A stretch of 51,120 nucleotides of DNA. Origin: JAFAQB01 sp045808425 (GTDB lineage Archaea > Thermoproteota > Nitrososphaeria > Nitrososphaerales > Nitrososphaeraceae). The notes under the pieces were generated by a model. It ran no database searches and was not told where the DNA came from. It saw only the letters and a list, made by a program, of their open reading frames with translations. Made by a program: the position numbers and the translations under genes. Location of the stretch: the NCBI GenBank assembly GCA_045808425.1, contig JBJMFM010000309.1, forward strand, positions 1 through 51,120, written 5' to 3'. Positions 1 to 8,610 of the stretch are shown piece after piece (positions within the stretch are counted from its first letter, which is position 1; each line of letters opens with the position of its first letter).

Positions 1-42
1 AGATTGCTGGTACTAGAAGAAGTATAGATATTTTATTCATAT

Positions 43-393
43 CTAACCATCTTTTTTTAGAACCAGACCTACGTCATCTTCACCATTGCCATGTGTAAAT
101 GTCTCGCAGGTTTTTAGAGCATTACCGTCACTATGAGCACAGACTTGATATGTCGAACCAGAAGTTATCTCGTTCTCAGGTACGTTAAATACCGCAACTC
201 CACCGCCGCTACTGAGATAAAGCGCGGGTACATTTTTGGAGTCTGTATATCCATTCTGACCCTTGAGGTTTACGCTTATGGTACCATGTCCAACTTGTGC
301 ACCCCTTATACCAACTATCAAATTCCATGCATGTGCTCCTTGAACTATAGATGCTGATACTAGTATAGCTGGTATTAGTAACAATATTTTCAT
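43..393 (-). CDS. small secreted protein, unknown function
   Basis: A 116-residue protein. It begins with a clear signal peptide (about residues 1-22, hydrophobic core LLLIPAILVSASIV, likely cleavage after AHA). The mature part is Gly/Ser/Asn-rich, of probable beta type (repeated ISVNL, VAVFNV, GLVL strands), and has two cysteines about 12 residues apart that could form a disulfide outside the cell. I do not recognise the family. It stands alone, divergent from the gene at 610, with about 215 bases of AT-rich promoter region between them. Start is the ATG just before the signal sequence. Confidence 0.7.
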   Translation of the reverse strand: MKILLLIPAILVSASIVQGAHAWNLIVGIRGAQVGHGTISVNLKGQNGYTDSKNVPALYLSSGGGVAVFNVPENEITSGSTYQVCAHSDGNALKTCETFTHGNGEDDVGLVLKKDG

Positions 394-609
394 TATGGAC
401 CTTCCGCATACACGATTAAATTAGTTTGTGTTACTTGGGCATCTTCATATTTCATTGGGTCGTTAAATAATGTGGGCTCATGCATGTATGTTACACATCA
501 GTTGTAGCGTTATAAGGCATATATGCATGTGTACAAATGTTTGGATTGTACACTACATTTTTATCAAATTATTATGCTTAGATAATAGCTGAGGTGAGAT
601 TATAAGCAA

Positions 610-990
610 ATGAGAAATAATATTGGTAATAGTAATAATGATAATAGGAATAAACAAATTCAAACCAATTATTGGGTTTGGTTCATTGCATATATGGGCA
701 TTGGATTAACTATTTCATTTGTAGTGCCCTTTCCATTATCTTTTGGTATCGCTTTGCTTGTCTTCTTGTTACTTAACGCAGCCAGGATGCATGTTGCATT
801 GAAAAGACAGGGAATGCCAGGTGGACTTAAGGACCTGTATAAATCCATGACCTCATCCTTAGGAGGCAGCTGGAACAATAGCGGTGGCATGGGATACTCT
901 CCAATCAAATTCTATTGTATGAATTGTGGGTATGAACATAGAGAAAACGCATGTCCAAAGTGTGGCTCAAAAGCTGTAAGAACAGGATAG
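610..990 (+). CDS. membrane protein with C-terminal zinc ribbon
   Basis: A 126-residue protein. The first 20 residues are Asn-rich and polar. Two hydrophobic segments follow (about 21-40 and 44-58), then a basic linker, then a zinc ribbon with Cys103-x2-Cys106-x8-Cys115-x2-Cys118. The fold suggests a membrane-anchored domain with a cytosolic metal-binding tail, but the function is unknown to me. Small two-TM proteins with terminal zinc ribbons are common among archaeal conserved hypotheticals. The next 950 bases downstream hold only decayed sequence. Confidence 0.75.
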   Translation: MRNNIGNSNNDNRNKQIQTNYWVWFIAYMGIGLTISFVVPFPLSFGIALLVFLLLNAARMHVALKRQGMPGGLKDLYKSMTSSLGGSWNNSGGMGYSPIKFYCMNCGYEHRENACPKCGSKAVRTG

Positions 991-1189
991 GATAATAGTA
1001 GTAAAGCAAATAACAAAATGAGCGATATGATGTAAATGAGGATATCATTAGCAGCAATCACAGCTATAGTCTACTCACATCAAATCGCCACAATTTTATG
1101 GTTACACCCATATAGTTATTGTAAATGTTTTACTAGCTAGTTCAACAGATGGTCATGCACAAAGAGAGTTAATAATACTTTGTATGGCT

Positions 1190-1342
1190 CTATATTATAT
1201 ACGCATAATAATATGATAAACATAACGAACACACTGCAATCATTTGCAATACTTGCTTTCTAATGGGTAATATCGTTGGCGAAACTAACTTCTCGGTCTC
1301 CACATTCTTACTCTGCTCTCTTAATTCTTCATACACCATCAT
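1190..1342 (-). pseudogene. tail of the decayed DNA polymerase B fragment
   Basis: An open stretch of 50 codons on the minus strand. It starts MMVYEELREQ and continues into a hydrophobic end. It lies directly after the recognisable polymerase C-terminus in another frame, so I read the acidic/basic beginning (ELREQSKNVETEKL) as the frameshifted extreme tail of the same broken polB. The last part may simply be noise. It is not listed as a gene because it has no independent support. Confidence 0.35.
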
Positions 1343-1935
1343 TTCCTTCTCCCACTATTCCTCTTGAAATTGCTGTGAGTGGTCCTATCAAAGCCAAAAA
1401 ACCCTAGAACTGTTTCTACAGCATCAATTACCATTTCTTTATACTTTTCCTTATCATATCGGGGCGAAGACTCTTAAGTTCTATATATTTGCCACTCTAC
1501 ATAAAGGATTATTATGATGTGAGTCTGTATAGATATACTGAATTATGTCACCTGAGAGGATATTTTCTTAGTTGAATAGCTGCAGACACGTGGGAGTATA
1601 AGCTCTTGTACTTTTGTATATCTTGTCTGAGCAACTTGGAGATTATAAGGTCTTTATCATCAAGACCTCCCCCCCACGATTGTGTCAATTGCTTGGGCGA
1701 CATGTAAAAGAGCATTTTCATATCCTTTGGTTGCTATTTCAGATGAATCTTTGCAATCAAATAGCGTGTATAGAAACTGAGTTTGAAATTGCTTTATAAA
1801 ATTAGGTGTATCATGTCTTCTTATCTCTATGCCTCTAACTACTAATTCGTTATCAAAAGTGATTCCAAAATAATGTTTGAGTACTTCTATCTTTTCGTTA
1901 CCTCTACTATAGCTCTGCCACTTAGAATCATGCTG
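1339..1935 (-). pseudogene. decayed C-terminal part of family B DNA polymerase
   Basis: Read on the minus strand from 1932. The first frame (1660-1932) gives a thumb-type polymerase sequence with ELVVRGIEIRRHDTPNFIK and TLFDCKDSSEIATKGYENAL. It is broken at a run of seven C on the plus strand (1669-1675). A second frame continues with KDLIISKLLRQDIQKYKSL and HVSAAIQL. A third gives QYIYTDS, and a fourth (1339-1473) gives RYDKEKYKEMVIDAVETVLG then FFGFDR. Together these match, in order, the end of an archaeal replicative PolB. The palm and exonuclease domains are absent, so this is an orphan 3' fragment with at least three frame breaks. Confidence 0.8.
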
Positions 1936-1959
1936 AAAATAACAAGGATTAGTATAGAT

Positions 1960-2224
1960 ATGAAAAAATATGAGAATTCCCTTATTGTGATGAATTCTCT
2001 AAGAGAACATTTTGGCACAGATAATCATATGGCATTGTCAAGGAGCTAGTTAAAAGGGCAGGAAATGGCGTTTCAGTGATTGCTGATGCGGGGCCACTCA
2101 TGGTAGAACATAATAGACTCGATTACTTGTTACCAATAAAACATAACGGATTTTTTTGTCCGCGCTGTGGTCTGCAACTAAGACTGAACAAGTAGTAGGA
2201 GATGTAAAGAAATACTTCGGATGA
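1960..2224 (+). pseudogene. twice-frameshifted small CxxC protein
   Basis: Three frames join into one coherent protein. The ATG at 1960 gives KKYENSLIVMNSLREHFG (stop at 2047). Positions 2034-2195 give IVKELVKRAGNGVSVI and ADAGPLMVEHNRLDYLLPIK followed by a CPRCG knuckle. The last frame gives EQVVGDVKKYFG ending at 2224. The CxxC suggests half of a metal site. I do not recognise the family. The intact ancestor would have been about 85 residues. It lies back to back with the broken polB fragment. Confidence 0.6.
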
Positions 2225-2301
2225 GAAAAAATATAGTCGTCATAGGCCATTATCAGAGCAAATGTAAAAAATATTCTTAATCTTTATATAAAAAGAAGCA
2301 G

Positions 2302-2490
2302 ATGATCTATCTACCAAAAATGTGTGGTGGAATCTCTATGATGGGTCTGTTTATGGTAACAACAGGATTAGCCGCTATATATGCAATTACAACATTTGGC
2401 CCCAAATTATCCTTGCAAAATAAGATAAAGGCTACCAAAGCTAGAATAAAAGAGCTGATGCTAGCTCACAACAACCAAGTCATATCATAA
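2302..2490 (+). CDS. small single-TM protein
   Basis: Up to 62 residues: one hydrophobic segment (about 13-33) followed by a basic, helical tail (QNKIKATKARIKELML). A TATA-like box (TTTATATA, 2283-2290) is only 12 bases from the first ATG. For an archaeal promoter the transcript would start near 2310-2316, so Met7 (2320) or Met13/14 (2338/2341) may be the real start. It sits between decayed sequences and could itself be a remnant. Confidence 0.45.
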   Translation: MIYLPKMCGGISMMGLFMVTTGLAAIYAITTFGPKLSLQNKIKATKARIKELMLAHNNQVIS

Positions 2491-2634
2491 GATAGTGTAC
2501 AATACATAGGAGCTTTGGACAATTATCAATCGTAGATCATTATTTATTTTTCTGATAATAGCCCAGTCCAGTCCCTCTCCTTTCATAGATCCAATACTTA
2601 AGAATTGTATCAAGAGCTCAGATGTGCAATAAGC

Positions 2635-3552
2635 CTATTTCCAGCAGAAGACTGATTGTCTTAATTTTTCATCTGATACTTCATCTTTTGCCTTTTGCTC
2701 TAATTCTCTTGGATCGCTTATGTTCAAGTTGAATACGCCTTCTAGCAGAGAATTTCGCCAAAATTCTGAAGATTTTAAGGCTTTATCATAATCTTCAGAG
2801 TATGATAATTTTGGTTTTGCTATTTTCTCCAAAGAGTTCTGGTCTTTTCCTTCCTTAATTGCAGCTTTGTCAAATATATCGAATATCTCTTTTGATTGAT
2901 CAGGCTTTGTTAATGTAATTAAACTGTCAGTATGCTTTGCAGCAGTTTTGGTTGCTTGTTCTCCAACTGCTGCCATGTATAATGGTATTTTTCCGCTGTG
3001 AGGAGTGTAAAGTTTTGCGTTTTTAATTTTAAAGTATTCGCCATCAAACTCTACAAATCCATTGTGATCTTCGTTGTTATCTTCTCCTTTTGGCGTAGTT
3101 GTTCTTCCCTGCTTCCATAATCTGCTTATAATTCGGATAGCTTCAGTAGCCCTTGCTAGTCTAATATCAGCCGATGGCCAATCAAAACCTGCTGGAACTT
3201 CATTCATAGCTTCACCAGTACCTATACCAAGACCTATTCTGCCAGGGTAAAGCACATCAAGAGATGCAAAGGCTTGTGCAATAATCGCTGGATTGTACCG
3301 ATAAACAGCAGCGGTTACCCCTGTTATAAATTTCATATTGTTAGTACGCTCAGCTGCTGCAGCAGCCATCCAAACCCAAGTAAAATTTCCATAGCCATTA
3401 TCATGCCACCATGGATGGAAATGGTCGCTTGTCAAACAGGTATTGAAGCCTCCTTTTTCAGCTTCAGCTACAAAGTTAAGCAAATCTTGCATTGAGTATT
3501 GTTCCTGGGATGCCCAATATCCTAAGACATTGTTCTTGTTATTACTGATCAC
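2635..3552 (-). CDS. luciferase-like F420-dependent oxidoreductase, C-terminally truncated
   Basis: A TIM-barrel flavin/F420-type enzyme of the luciferase-like monooxygenase superfamily, closest in feel to the F420-dependent glucose-6-phosphate dehydrogenase-like group. Diagnostic stretches are LTSDHFHPWW near residue 41, ITGVTAAVYRYNPAIIAQAF in the middle of the N-terminal half, and LGIGTGEAMNEVP. The family normally carries about 35-50 further residues, including a helix-strand unit that closes the barrel. Here the protein stops abruptly after KLRQSVFCWK. The sequence beyond the stop does not resume the family in any frame I can see. It is probably a truncated, possibly inactive, copy. Substrate unknown. 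Confidence 0.75.
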   Translation of the reverse strand: MISNNKNNVLGYWASQEQYSMQDLLNFVAEAEKGGFNTCLTSDHFHPWWHDNGYGNFTWVWMAAAAAERTNNMKFITGVTAAVYRYNPAIIAQAFASLDVLYPGRIGLGIGTGEAMNEVPAGFDWPSADIRLARATEAIRIISRLWKQGRTTTPKGEDNNEDHNGFVEFDGEYFKIKNAKLYTPHSGKIPLYMAAVGEQATKTAAKHTDSLITLTKPDQSKEIFDIFDKAAIKEGKDQNSLEKIAKPKLSYSEDYDKALKSSEFWRNSLLEGVFNLNISDPRELEQKAKDEVSDEKLRQSVFCWK

Positions 3553-3624
3553 ATTCTAGGAATATCTTAATCCTTCATATGTAGTATTATGTTTTTGCGC
3601 TGAATCATAATGAATTTGAAATAA

Positions 3625-3744
3625 TCTCAAAATCCAGATGGTACCTGTCCACAAGGATATTTTCATGGTGGTGATGCTGGCATTTGTGATCGAAAGGTTT
3701 TTGAAACACCAACAATACCTAAACCATCACATCCAGCGTGTTAA
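3625..3744 (+). pseudogene. fragment of a Cys-containing secreted-type protein
   Basis: About 39 codons bounded by stops, reading NPDGTCPQGYFHGG then DAGICDRKVFETP and ending in PSHPAC. The CPxGY...C pattern is typical of small disulfide modules in extracellular archaeal proteins. No start codon or signal peptide precedes it, so it looks like a leftover 3' piece. The overlapping frame from 3638 is less protein-like. Confidence 0.4.
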
Positions 3745-3986
3745 AATTACTGAGATGAAGCTCCTAGAAGAGCGATCATTCAAGGGCGGAATTGTGTCGC
3801 TACGTTATCAGCTAGCGAGATAAAGGAAAAATATGGATAGTGCTGCTAATGTCAGTAAACCAATGAGAAACTGAAATTAGAAGTGCAAATATCTTTTGAT
3901 GATACATTGCTGATGGAACCGGAAGAAGAGATGATTGACAGATCCGGAAGCAGGTATAACTAGCCCATATTGTAGATTCGAACACT

Positions 3987-4330
3987 CTACGAGCTATTGT
4001 TTAGCCTATAAAGCGTCATATTACGCAATGTCTTATCTACTCTAGCCATTGATTTTAAGCATCTATCTATATCAATAAAAATAAAAGTTGGGGGTTGTCT
4101 GTTTATTCTCCGCTAAATCCAATATAATCTGGATATGCATGTATTCTACAGTCCAAAAGATTAGATTGTTTGAACCTGACAAGTGCGTCCTCCTAGCTGT
4201 AAACAGTAATTGTTTTCCTAGTGTTTTGGTAAATATTGTTCTTGACCAGATAGTTTTCTTAAAGCGGCTTAGGATAAAGTCCTTGTTCTATCGAAATATT
4301 TTGAGTACTAGGGGGCAAAAATTTCTTCAT
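3987..4330 (-). pseudogene. decayed primase-like protein of an integrated element
   Basis: From an ATG at 4330 the minus strand gives KKFLPPSTQNISIEQGLYPK, then in shifted frames NTRKTITVYS, RFKQSNLLDCRIHAYPDY and IGFSG, then FIFIDIDRCLKSM and DKTLRNMTLYRLNNSS. The order, and the F-I-F-I-D-I-D catalytic-type strand, fit the N-terminal half of primase-like (AEP-type) proteins carried by thaumarchaeal integrated elements. The family name is from memory and moderately sure. At least three frame breaks or stops make it non-functional. It lies just downstream of the gene ending at 4418 on the same strand, as expected for one element module. Confidence 0.5.
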
Positions 4331-4417
4331 GCTTGTATCAGTGCTGCGAGTTAGCTTAAAATACCCTTACTACATCATTATTTTTTATTATATCAGAAGT
4401 ACTATAATCTACAGCCA

Positions 4418-4714
4418 TTATAGCTTGCTGCCTTCTTCGTTTGGGGAAGCTGCCTTCCTTCTTCTATAAACATGATAATCCCCAGTCTGCTCTATTTTAC
4501 CAATTTTCTCCATGTGTTCAATCATCAAAACTGCATCTCCAGCATAGAATTTTCCAGTCGATAATAGTCTTTCTTGTAATTTCTCATAATCAACTAATCC
4601 ATTACCATCATTACCATCATTTGATAACTTTTCAAAAACATGCCAAAATATCGGTTCTTTTGCTTCATAGTCTAAAGAAAATTTTATACCTTCTACATCT
4701 TCTTTTGGTTCCAA
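4418..4714 (-). CDS. small winged-helix-like protein linked to the primase-like relic
   Basis: A protein of 98 residues from a TTG start. The reading frame is open upstream to about 4790 without an ATG, so a longer protein from a non-standard codon is possible. The core, DYEKLQERLLSTGKFYAGD followed by AVLMIEHMEKIGKIEQ, reads as a compact helix-turn-helix with a beta wing, and the protein ends in a basic tail. I infer an accessory DNA-binding protein of the integrated element whose primase-like gene lies broken at 3987-4330. It may be the only intact gene of that module. Confidence 0.6.
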   Translation of the reverse strand: MEPKEDVEGIKFSLDYEAKEPIFWHVFEKLSNDGNDGNGLVDYEKLQERLLSTGKFYAGDAVLMIEHMEKIGKIEQTGDYHVYRRRKAASPNEEGSKL

Positions 4715-5310
4715 GCCTACTTTATTAATATCCTCATCATTATTATCATTTAGATCTGGTGTTATTATTTGAGGTGTACAGTAAGGCGCATGTTAGAAGT
4801 ATACAATTAATGAGTTTTGTTCACATCATAGTGAAGATATAACGGCTCTAATCAATCTACGGAGTCATGGGGTAACATAAGAGCAAATATTAGCCAATAA
4901 CATTGAAACTTTCAATTTTATACCATCCATTACATTGGGAGTATAATTTTAGCTTTAGCAGATTGCAGTAAGAATAGATTTCTTCATGCTCAACAATATG
5001 AAGATGAATAACAAGCAACAAATTAGGTAGAATAATAAAATGAAGACGAGTACACATATTGCTACGGCACTCCATAGATAGATAAGTCAAACATGATACC
5101 CCAATTTCAAGAATAGGGCTGCATACAAGATAATTCGAAGTTTAACTCCAATACAATAAATTGGCAATCTCATGTAGATTATTGCATAAAATATAGTTTT
5201 GCTATTGTTTGTGAGAATTCCGTTAGCAGTTCTCTTACTACATTCCAAGTCTTGGTCATTATATCTATAGCAAATATATTAGCTTGAGCTTATGACAAGA
5301 TGTACATAGA
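4715..5310 (+). other. gene-poor stretch
   Basis: About 600 bases of AT-rich sequence. The only open frame of note (minus, 4890-5090, 66 codons) is Leu/Ile/Tyr-rich and has no recognisable motif. I do not support it as a gene. No RNA, repeat or transposon end was seen. Confidence 0.5.
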
Positions 5311-5508
5311 ATGGAAGAAAAATTCCATTGTAATATATGTGATATAAATATAGATACTATCAATATGACAGAGGAACACTCGTCGACTTCAGTTCACCTC
5401 TTTCGCAAGTCTAATCTTGAAAAGATACTTGGGATTATAAGAACAAGCAGAGTACATATGTGCGGAGATTCTGTCATTTCATGTTGGAAAAAAAGTAATG
5501 GTAGTTGA
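5311..5508 (+). CDS. C2H2-type zinc-finger miniprotein
   Basis: A 65-residue protein whose N-terminal half is a classical finger: Cys7-x2-Cys10-x12-His23-x5-His29, followed by a basic helix (RKSNLEKIL). Small single-finger C2H2 proteins are known in Thaumarchaeota, and DNA or RNA binding is the obvious inference. The C-terminal part (SRVHMCGDSVISCW) has two more Cys and is less regular, so the original C-terminus may be altered. It stands alone, upstream and convergent to the TauE permease. Confidence 0.6.
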   Translation: MEEKFHCNICDINIDTINMTEEHSSTSVHLFRKSNLEKILGIIRTSRVHMCGDSVISCWKKSNGS

Positions 5509-5580
5509 TTTAGAATATTAAATGATGTTAATATCACTTTATGTTTAATGCGAGAATCTATATTAAACAAAAATAAAAAT

Positions 5581-6357
5581 TCATTTCTTATTCATAAAAT
5601 CAAAAAGCAGTTTTATGGCTGCACCTATGAGTATTATTGAAAGCAATTTTTGCAATATGCTTTCTTCTAGACGATGCGAAAGTCTTGCTCCAATCTGGCC
5701 TCCCACAAAGGCACCTATAGCAAGATAAGCCCCATGAACATAATCTGGATGACCAAGTATACTATGAGTCAACACACCTGCAGTAGAACTTATCAGTAGT
5801 GTCAACTGCGAGGTTGGCCCGGCCCTAAGCATAGCCATTCGAAGTACCAGAATCATCAGGGGAACAAAGATTATTCCACCCCCTATGCCGAAGAGGCTTG
5901 AGACAATTCCCGCAGCAAAGGATCCAACATAAAATAAAAGATCAAATGATGTTGATTTCGACTCTTTAGCAGATTTTTCTTTTATGATAGAATTCTTGTA
6001 TGTGATATATAATCCAGTAACAATCAAAATGATAGCAAAGTATGCCTTGAAATTTTCAATCGAAATTTCATTTGAAAGTAATGCTCCTGTAATAGCGCCT
6101 GGAATAGATAATGCAGCCATTTTCGATCCTATTGCATAATCAATACGTTTTTGCTTTGAATATTCTATCGTAGAAGAGGCACTAGTAGAAGTTACTGCAA
6201 TTAGACTTGTGCTAGCCACTTGAGCTGGTGTAAACCCCATAAAAGTTAGAGCTGGCGTCATCAGAAGGCCACCGCCAACACCAGTCATAGATCCAACCGC
6301 ACCTGCGCCTATACCTATCATGATTAAAATTATGCTGATATCTAACAATGATTGCAC
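5581..6357 (-). CDS. TauE/SafE family anion permease
   Basis: A 258-residue integral membrane protein with about eight hydrophobic segments in two similar halves. Each half opens with the glycine-rich family signature: GAGAVGSMTGVGGGLLMTPA near residue 18 and GIVSSLFGIGGGIIFVPL in the second half. TauE/SafE (COG0730) proteins export or import sulfite, sulfonates or related organic anions across the cytoplasmic membrane. The substrate cannot be told from sequence. It is a stand-alone gene with about 175 bases to its upstream neighbour on the same strand. Confidence 0.88.
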   Translation of the reverse strand: MQSLLDISIILIMIGIGAGAVGSMTGVGGGLLMTPALTFMGFTPAQVASTSLIAVTSTSASSTIEYSKQKRIDYAIGSKMAALSIPGAITGALLSNEISIENFKAYFAIILIVTGLYITYKNSIIKEKSAKESKSTSFDLLFYVGSFAAGIVSSLFGIGGGIIFVPLMILVLRMAMLRAGPTSQLTLLISSTAGVLTHSILGHPDYVHGAYLAIGAFVGGQIGARLSHRLEESILQKLLSIILIGAAIKLLFDFMNKK

Positions 6358-6533
6358 ATATCCCTTAATGCAATAGCTTGAATATGATAAAGAAATTTCA
6401 AGTAATCATGTACTATTTTTATTACATAATTTAATTTCAATATTATAAATGAGGTATTTCTCTTCATTAGCCTTAAAATTTTAAAATACATTACATTTTT
6501 TTTGTTCTACGATTTGAGAATCAACCAATCTTT

Positions 6534-6902
6534 CTAAACCATAGATCGAATTGTAATTATTAAATACTGGATGCAATACATTGCATGTCTAATAACGTGA
6601 GTATTTGTTAACAATCCATAATAACAATTGGTAATAATATTTCGCTTGCAGGCTATAGCAGTAGCTAATTCATTTAATTCCATATACGTGTGTAAAAAAT
6701 ATCTACCTTTATCTGTTGCTATAAAGGTTTGTTCTTCGCTGCTACGCTCTATTAACATATTGTTTTCTCGTAAAATTACGAGATAATTTCTGAGCTGATT
6801 ATGTGACAGGCATAATCTACACATCATTTTTGTGATACTTGCACCATCAATAGCTGTTCGTATAATAAGTGCAACCAACTCAATTTCGCTCCTATTTTTC
6901 AC
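6534..6902 (-). CDS. winged-helix transcriptional regulator
   Basis: A 122-residue protein from a GTG start. Residues 1-70 match the small thaumarchaeal winged-helix regulators: KNRSEIELVALIIRTAIDGA, then SHNQLRNYLVILRENNML as helix-turn-helix and recognition helix, then a wing with TDKGRYFL. The C-terminal 50 residues are hydrophobic and Cys/Tyr-rich, unlike the usual coiled-coil dimer helix, so the tail may be altered. Target unknown. It is transcribed toward the permease at 5581. Confidence 0.65.
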   Translation of the reverse strand: MKNRSEIELVALIIRTAIDGASITKMMCRLCLSHNQLRNYLVILRENNMLIERSSEEQTFIATDKGRYFLHTYMELNELATAIACKRNIITNCYYGLLTNTHVIRHAMYCIQYLIITIRSMV

Positions 6903-7588
6903 ATTACTGAATCATGGTTAATAAAATAAAAACATCGTCGTTAAGTATTATAGTAAATAAATTTCACTTTCGTATTATGAGTTTTGTCATTTATATATTA
7001 TAGCATATATATTTAGATCTTCTTTTAGTATCATAGAAAAGGAAAAATGATCACGTAATACGTCTCTGCTGTATAATATGTTAATATACATGGTCAAACA
7101 TGCATGAAGAAAGTTCTGATTCCAGAACAGAGTCGCAGTATGACTTAATTGATTGTGAAGTACAAAGAAGGGAGACTACACACTCTATTCTAAATGAACC
7201 AGCTAGAAAATAGGATCATTCTGATAGGAATAGTAATCTGATCTATCTTTAAATTGAACTTACCAGCTGATTTTTATACTTTAGAGATTGTCAACTAGAC
7301 TATCTACAAGAGGTTTACAGTATCCTATCATAACTTGTATGACCACAAATATGCAAAAAATAATAACTATAAGAAATATATCATTAAATCAAATGAAACA
7401 ATATTTTTTATATCCATTAAGATTCAAATATTATTAATTTGTTGGAACTATATTTTATAGGAAAAAGCTGTTACACATCAAAATAAATTACTATAGAAAT
7501 ACAAAAGTGGTAAAATATCTCATATAGATTAAGTACGAGTTATTCAATTTTAAACATATTAATTCCACTGTAATGTTCACTAGTTGGA
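6903..7588 (+). other. long AT-rich intergenic region
   Basis: About 690 bases between the regulator and homoserine dehydrogenase. It contains one possible miniprotein (7100-7213) and otherwise nothing recognisable. The last 200 bases before the hom start are extremely AT-rich and must hold its promoter, but several TATA-like sites make a choice unsafe. Confidence 0.5.
7100..7213 (+). CDS. possible hydrophilic miniprotein
   Basis: An ATG-started frame of 37 codons, reading MHEESSDSRTESQYDLIDCE and ending NEPARK. Its composition is charged and protein-like rather than the Leu/Ile/Tyr mix of random AT-rich frames. No family is recognised and there is no further support. Confidence 0.25.
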   Translation: MHEESSDSRTESQYDLIDCEVQRRETTHSILNEPARK

Positions 7589-8608
7589 TTGCGATTAATT
7601 CTTGTTGGTTTTGGAGTTGTAGGTCAAAGCTTCGCAAAGTTACTGCTATCCCGTTCTGCCGACTTATATAGCACATATGGTCTTAAACCCCGCATAGTTG
7701 CTTGTATTGATAGCATAGGTTCTAGTATTTGTTCAGCGGGTCTTGATTTACAAACGCTACTTGACGTTAAGAAATCCAAAGGCACAATTAGTGAATATGA
7801 GAGCAAAAGTAGTTCCAACTGTGATCCTTGCAATATAATAGAAAACATAGATGCAGAAATCCTACTTGAGTTAACACCTACTAATTTGAATGACGGTGAG
7901 CCTGGTATTTCTCATATTATATCAGCTATGCGATCAGGAAAACATGTAATCACAGTAAATAAAGGTCCTCTTGCTGTGGCATTTCCTTCGTTGTTAGAAC
8001 TGGCTAACTACAATGGTATAATGCTTCGTTTTAGTGGAACTGTAGGAGGAGGGACACCGATTTTAGACTTTGCAAAGCGTTGTCTGAAGGGTGATAGAAT
8101 AATATCATTTAAAGGAATTTTGAATGGAACTACAAATTATATTTTAAGTAAAATGGAGGAAGGCTTAATTTTCGAAAATGCTCTGGATGATGCAAGACAA
8201 AAAGGGTATGCAGAGGCAGTGCCGTCTCTTGATATTGATGGATTTGATCCGGCAGCCAAACTTGTAATCATGGCTAATTGGATAATGGGGATGAAAGTGA
8301 CTATGAAAGATATCAACAGAGTTGGCATTAAGGAAATTACTACACATGATGTACAACAAGCTCATAAAAGAGGCAATGCTATAAAATTGATTGCAGCATG
8401 TGATAACAAACATCTTAATGTAAAACCAATGGAAGTATCGAAAATCGATCCGTTATGTGTAAATGGGACATTAAATGCGGTAACTTTTTCATCTGAACAC
8501 TCAGGAGAACAAACAATAATTGGACGCGGGGCTGGCGGTATAGAGACCGCAAGTGCAATTCTCAGAGATATAATAGAGATAAAAGACACTATTCTTGAAA
8601 AAAGATAG
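7589..8608 (+). CDS. hom: homoserine dehydrogenase
   Basis: A 339-residue NAD(P)-dependent enzyme (EC 1.1.1.3) that reduces aspartate semialdehyde to homoserine on the way to threonine and methionine. The start is TTG, which leads directly into the Rossmann motif VGFGVVGQSFAKLL. The substrate domain shows HVITVNKGPLA, the signature SGTVGGGTPILDFAKRC and the KGILNGTTNYIL strand, followed by DIDGFDPAAKLVIMANW. There is no C-terminal ACT domain, so feedback control by threonine through ACT is not expected. It is monocistronic, with an inverted repeat right behind the stop codon. Confidence 0.95.
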   Translation: MRLILVGFGVVGQSFAKLLLSRSADLYSTYGLKPRIVACIDSIGSSICSAGLDLQTLLDVKKSKGTISEYESKSSSNCDPCNIIENIDAEILLELTPTNLNDGEPGISHIISAMRSGKHVITVNKGPLAVAFPSLLELANYNGIMLRFSGTVGGGTPILDFAKRCLKGDRIISFKGILNGTTNYILSKMEEGLIFENALDDARQKGYAEAVPSLDIDGFDPAAKLVIMANWIMGMKVTMKDINRVGIKEITTHDVQQAHKRGNAIKLIAACDNKHLNVKPMEVSKIDPLCVNGTLNAVTFSSEHSGEQTIIGRGAGGIETASAILRDIIEIKDTILEKR

Positions 8609-8610
8609 TG

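Noticed and set aside
1614..1799. 61-codon plus-strand frame
   Set aside because: It is antisense to the PolB fragment and has no motif.
3960..4000. GATTCGAAC as a tRNA T-loop
   Set aside because: The flanking bases do not form a T-stem in either orientation, and the stretch borders the decayed primase-like gene.
4088..4354. 88-codon plus-strand frame
   Set aside because: It is antisense to the primase-like pseudogene, whose minus-strand reading is far more protein-like.
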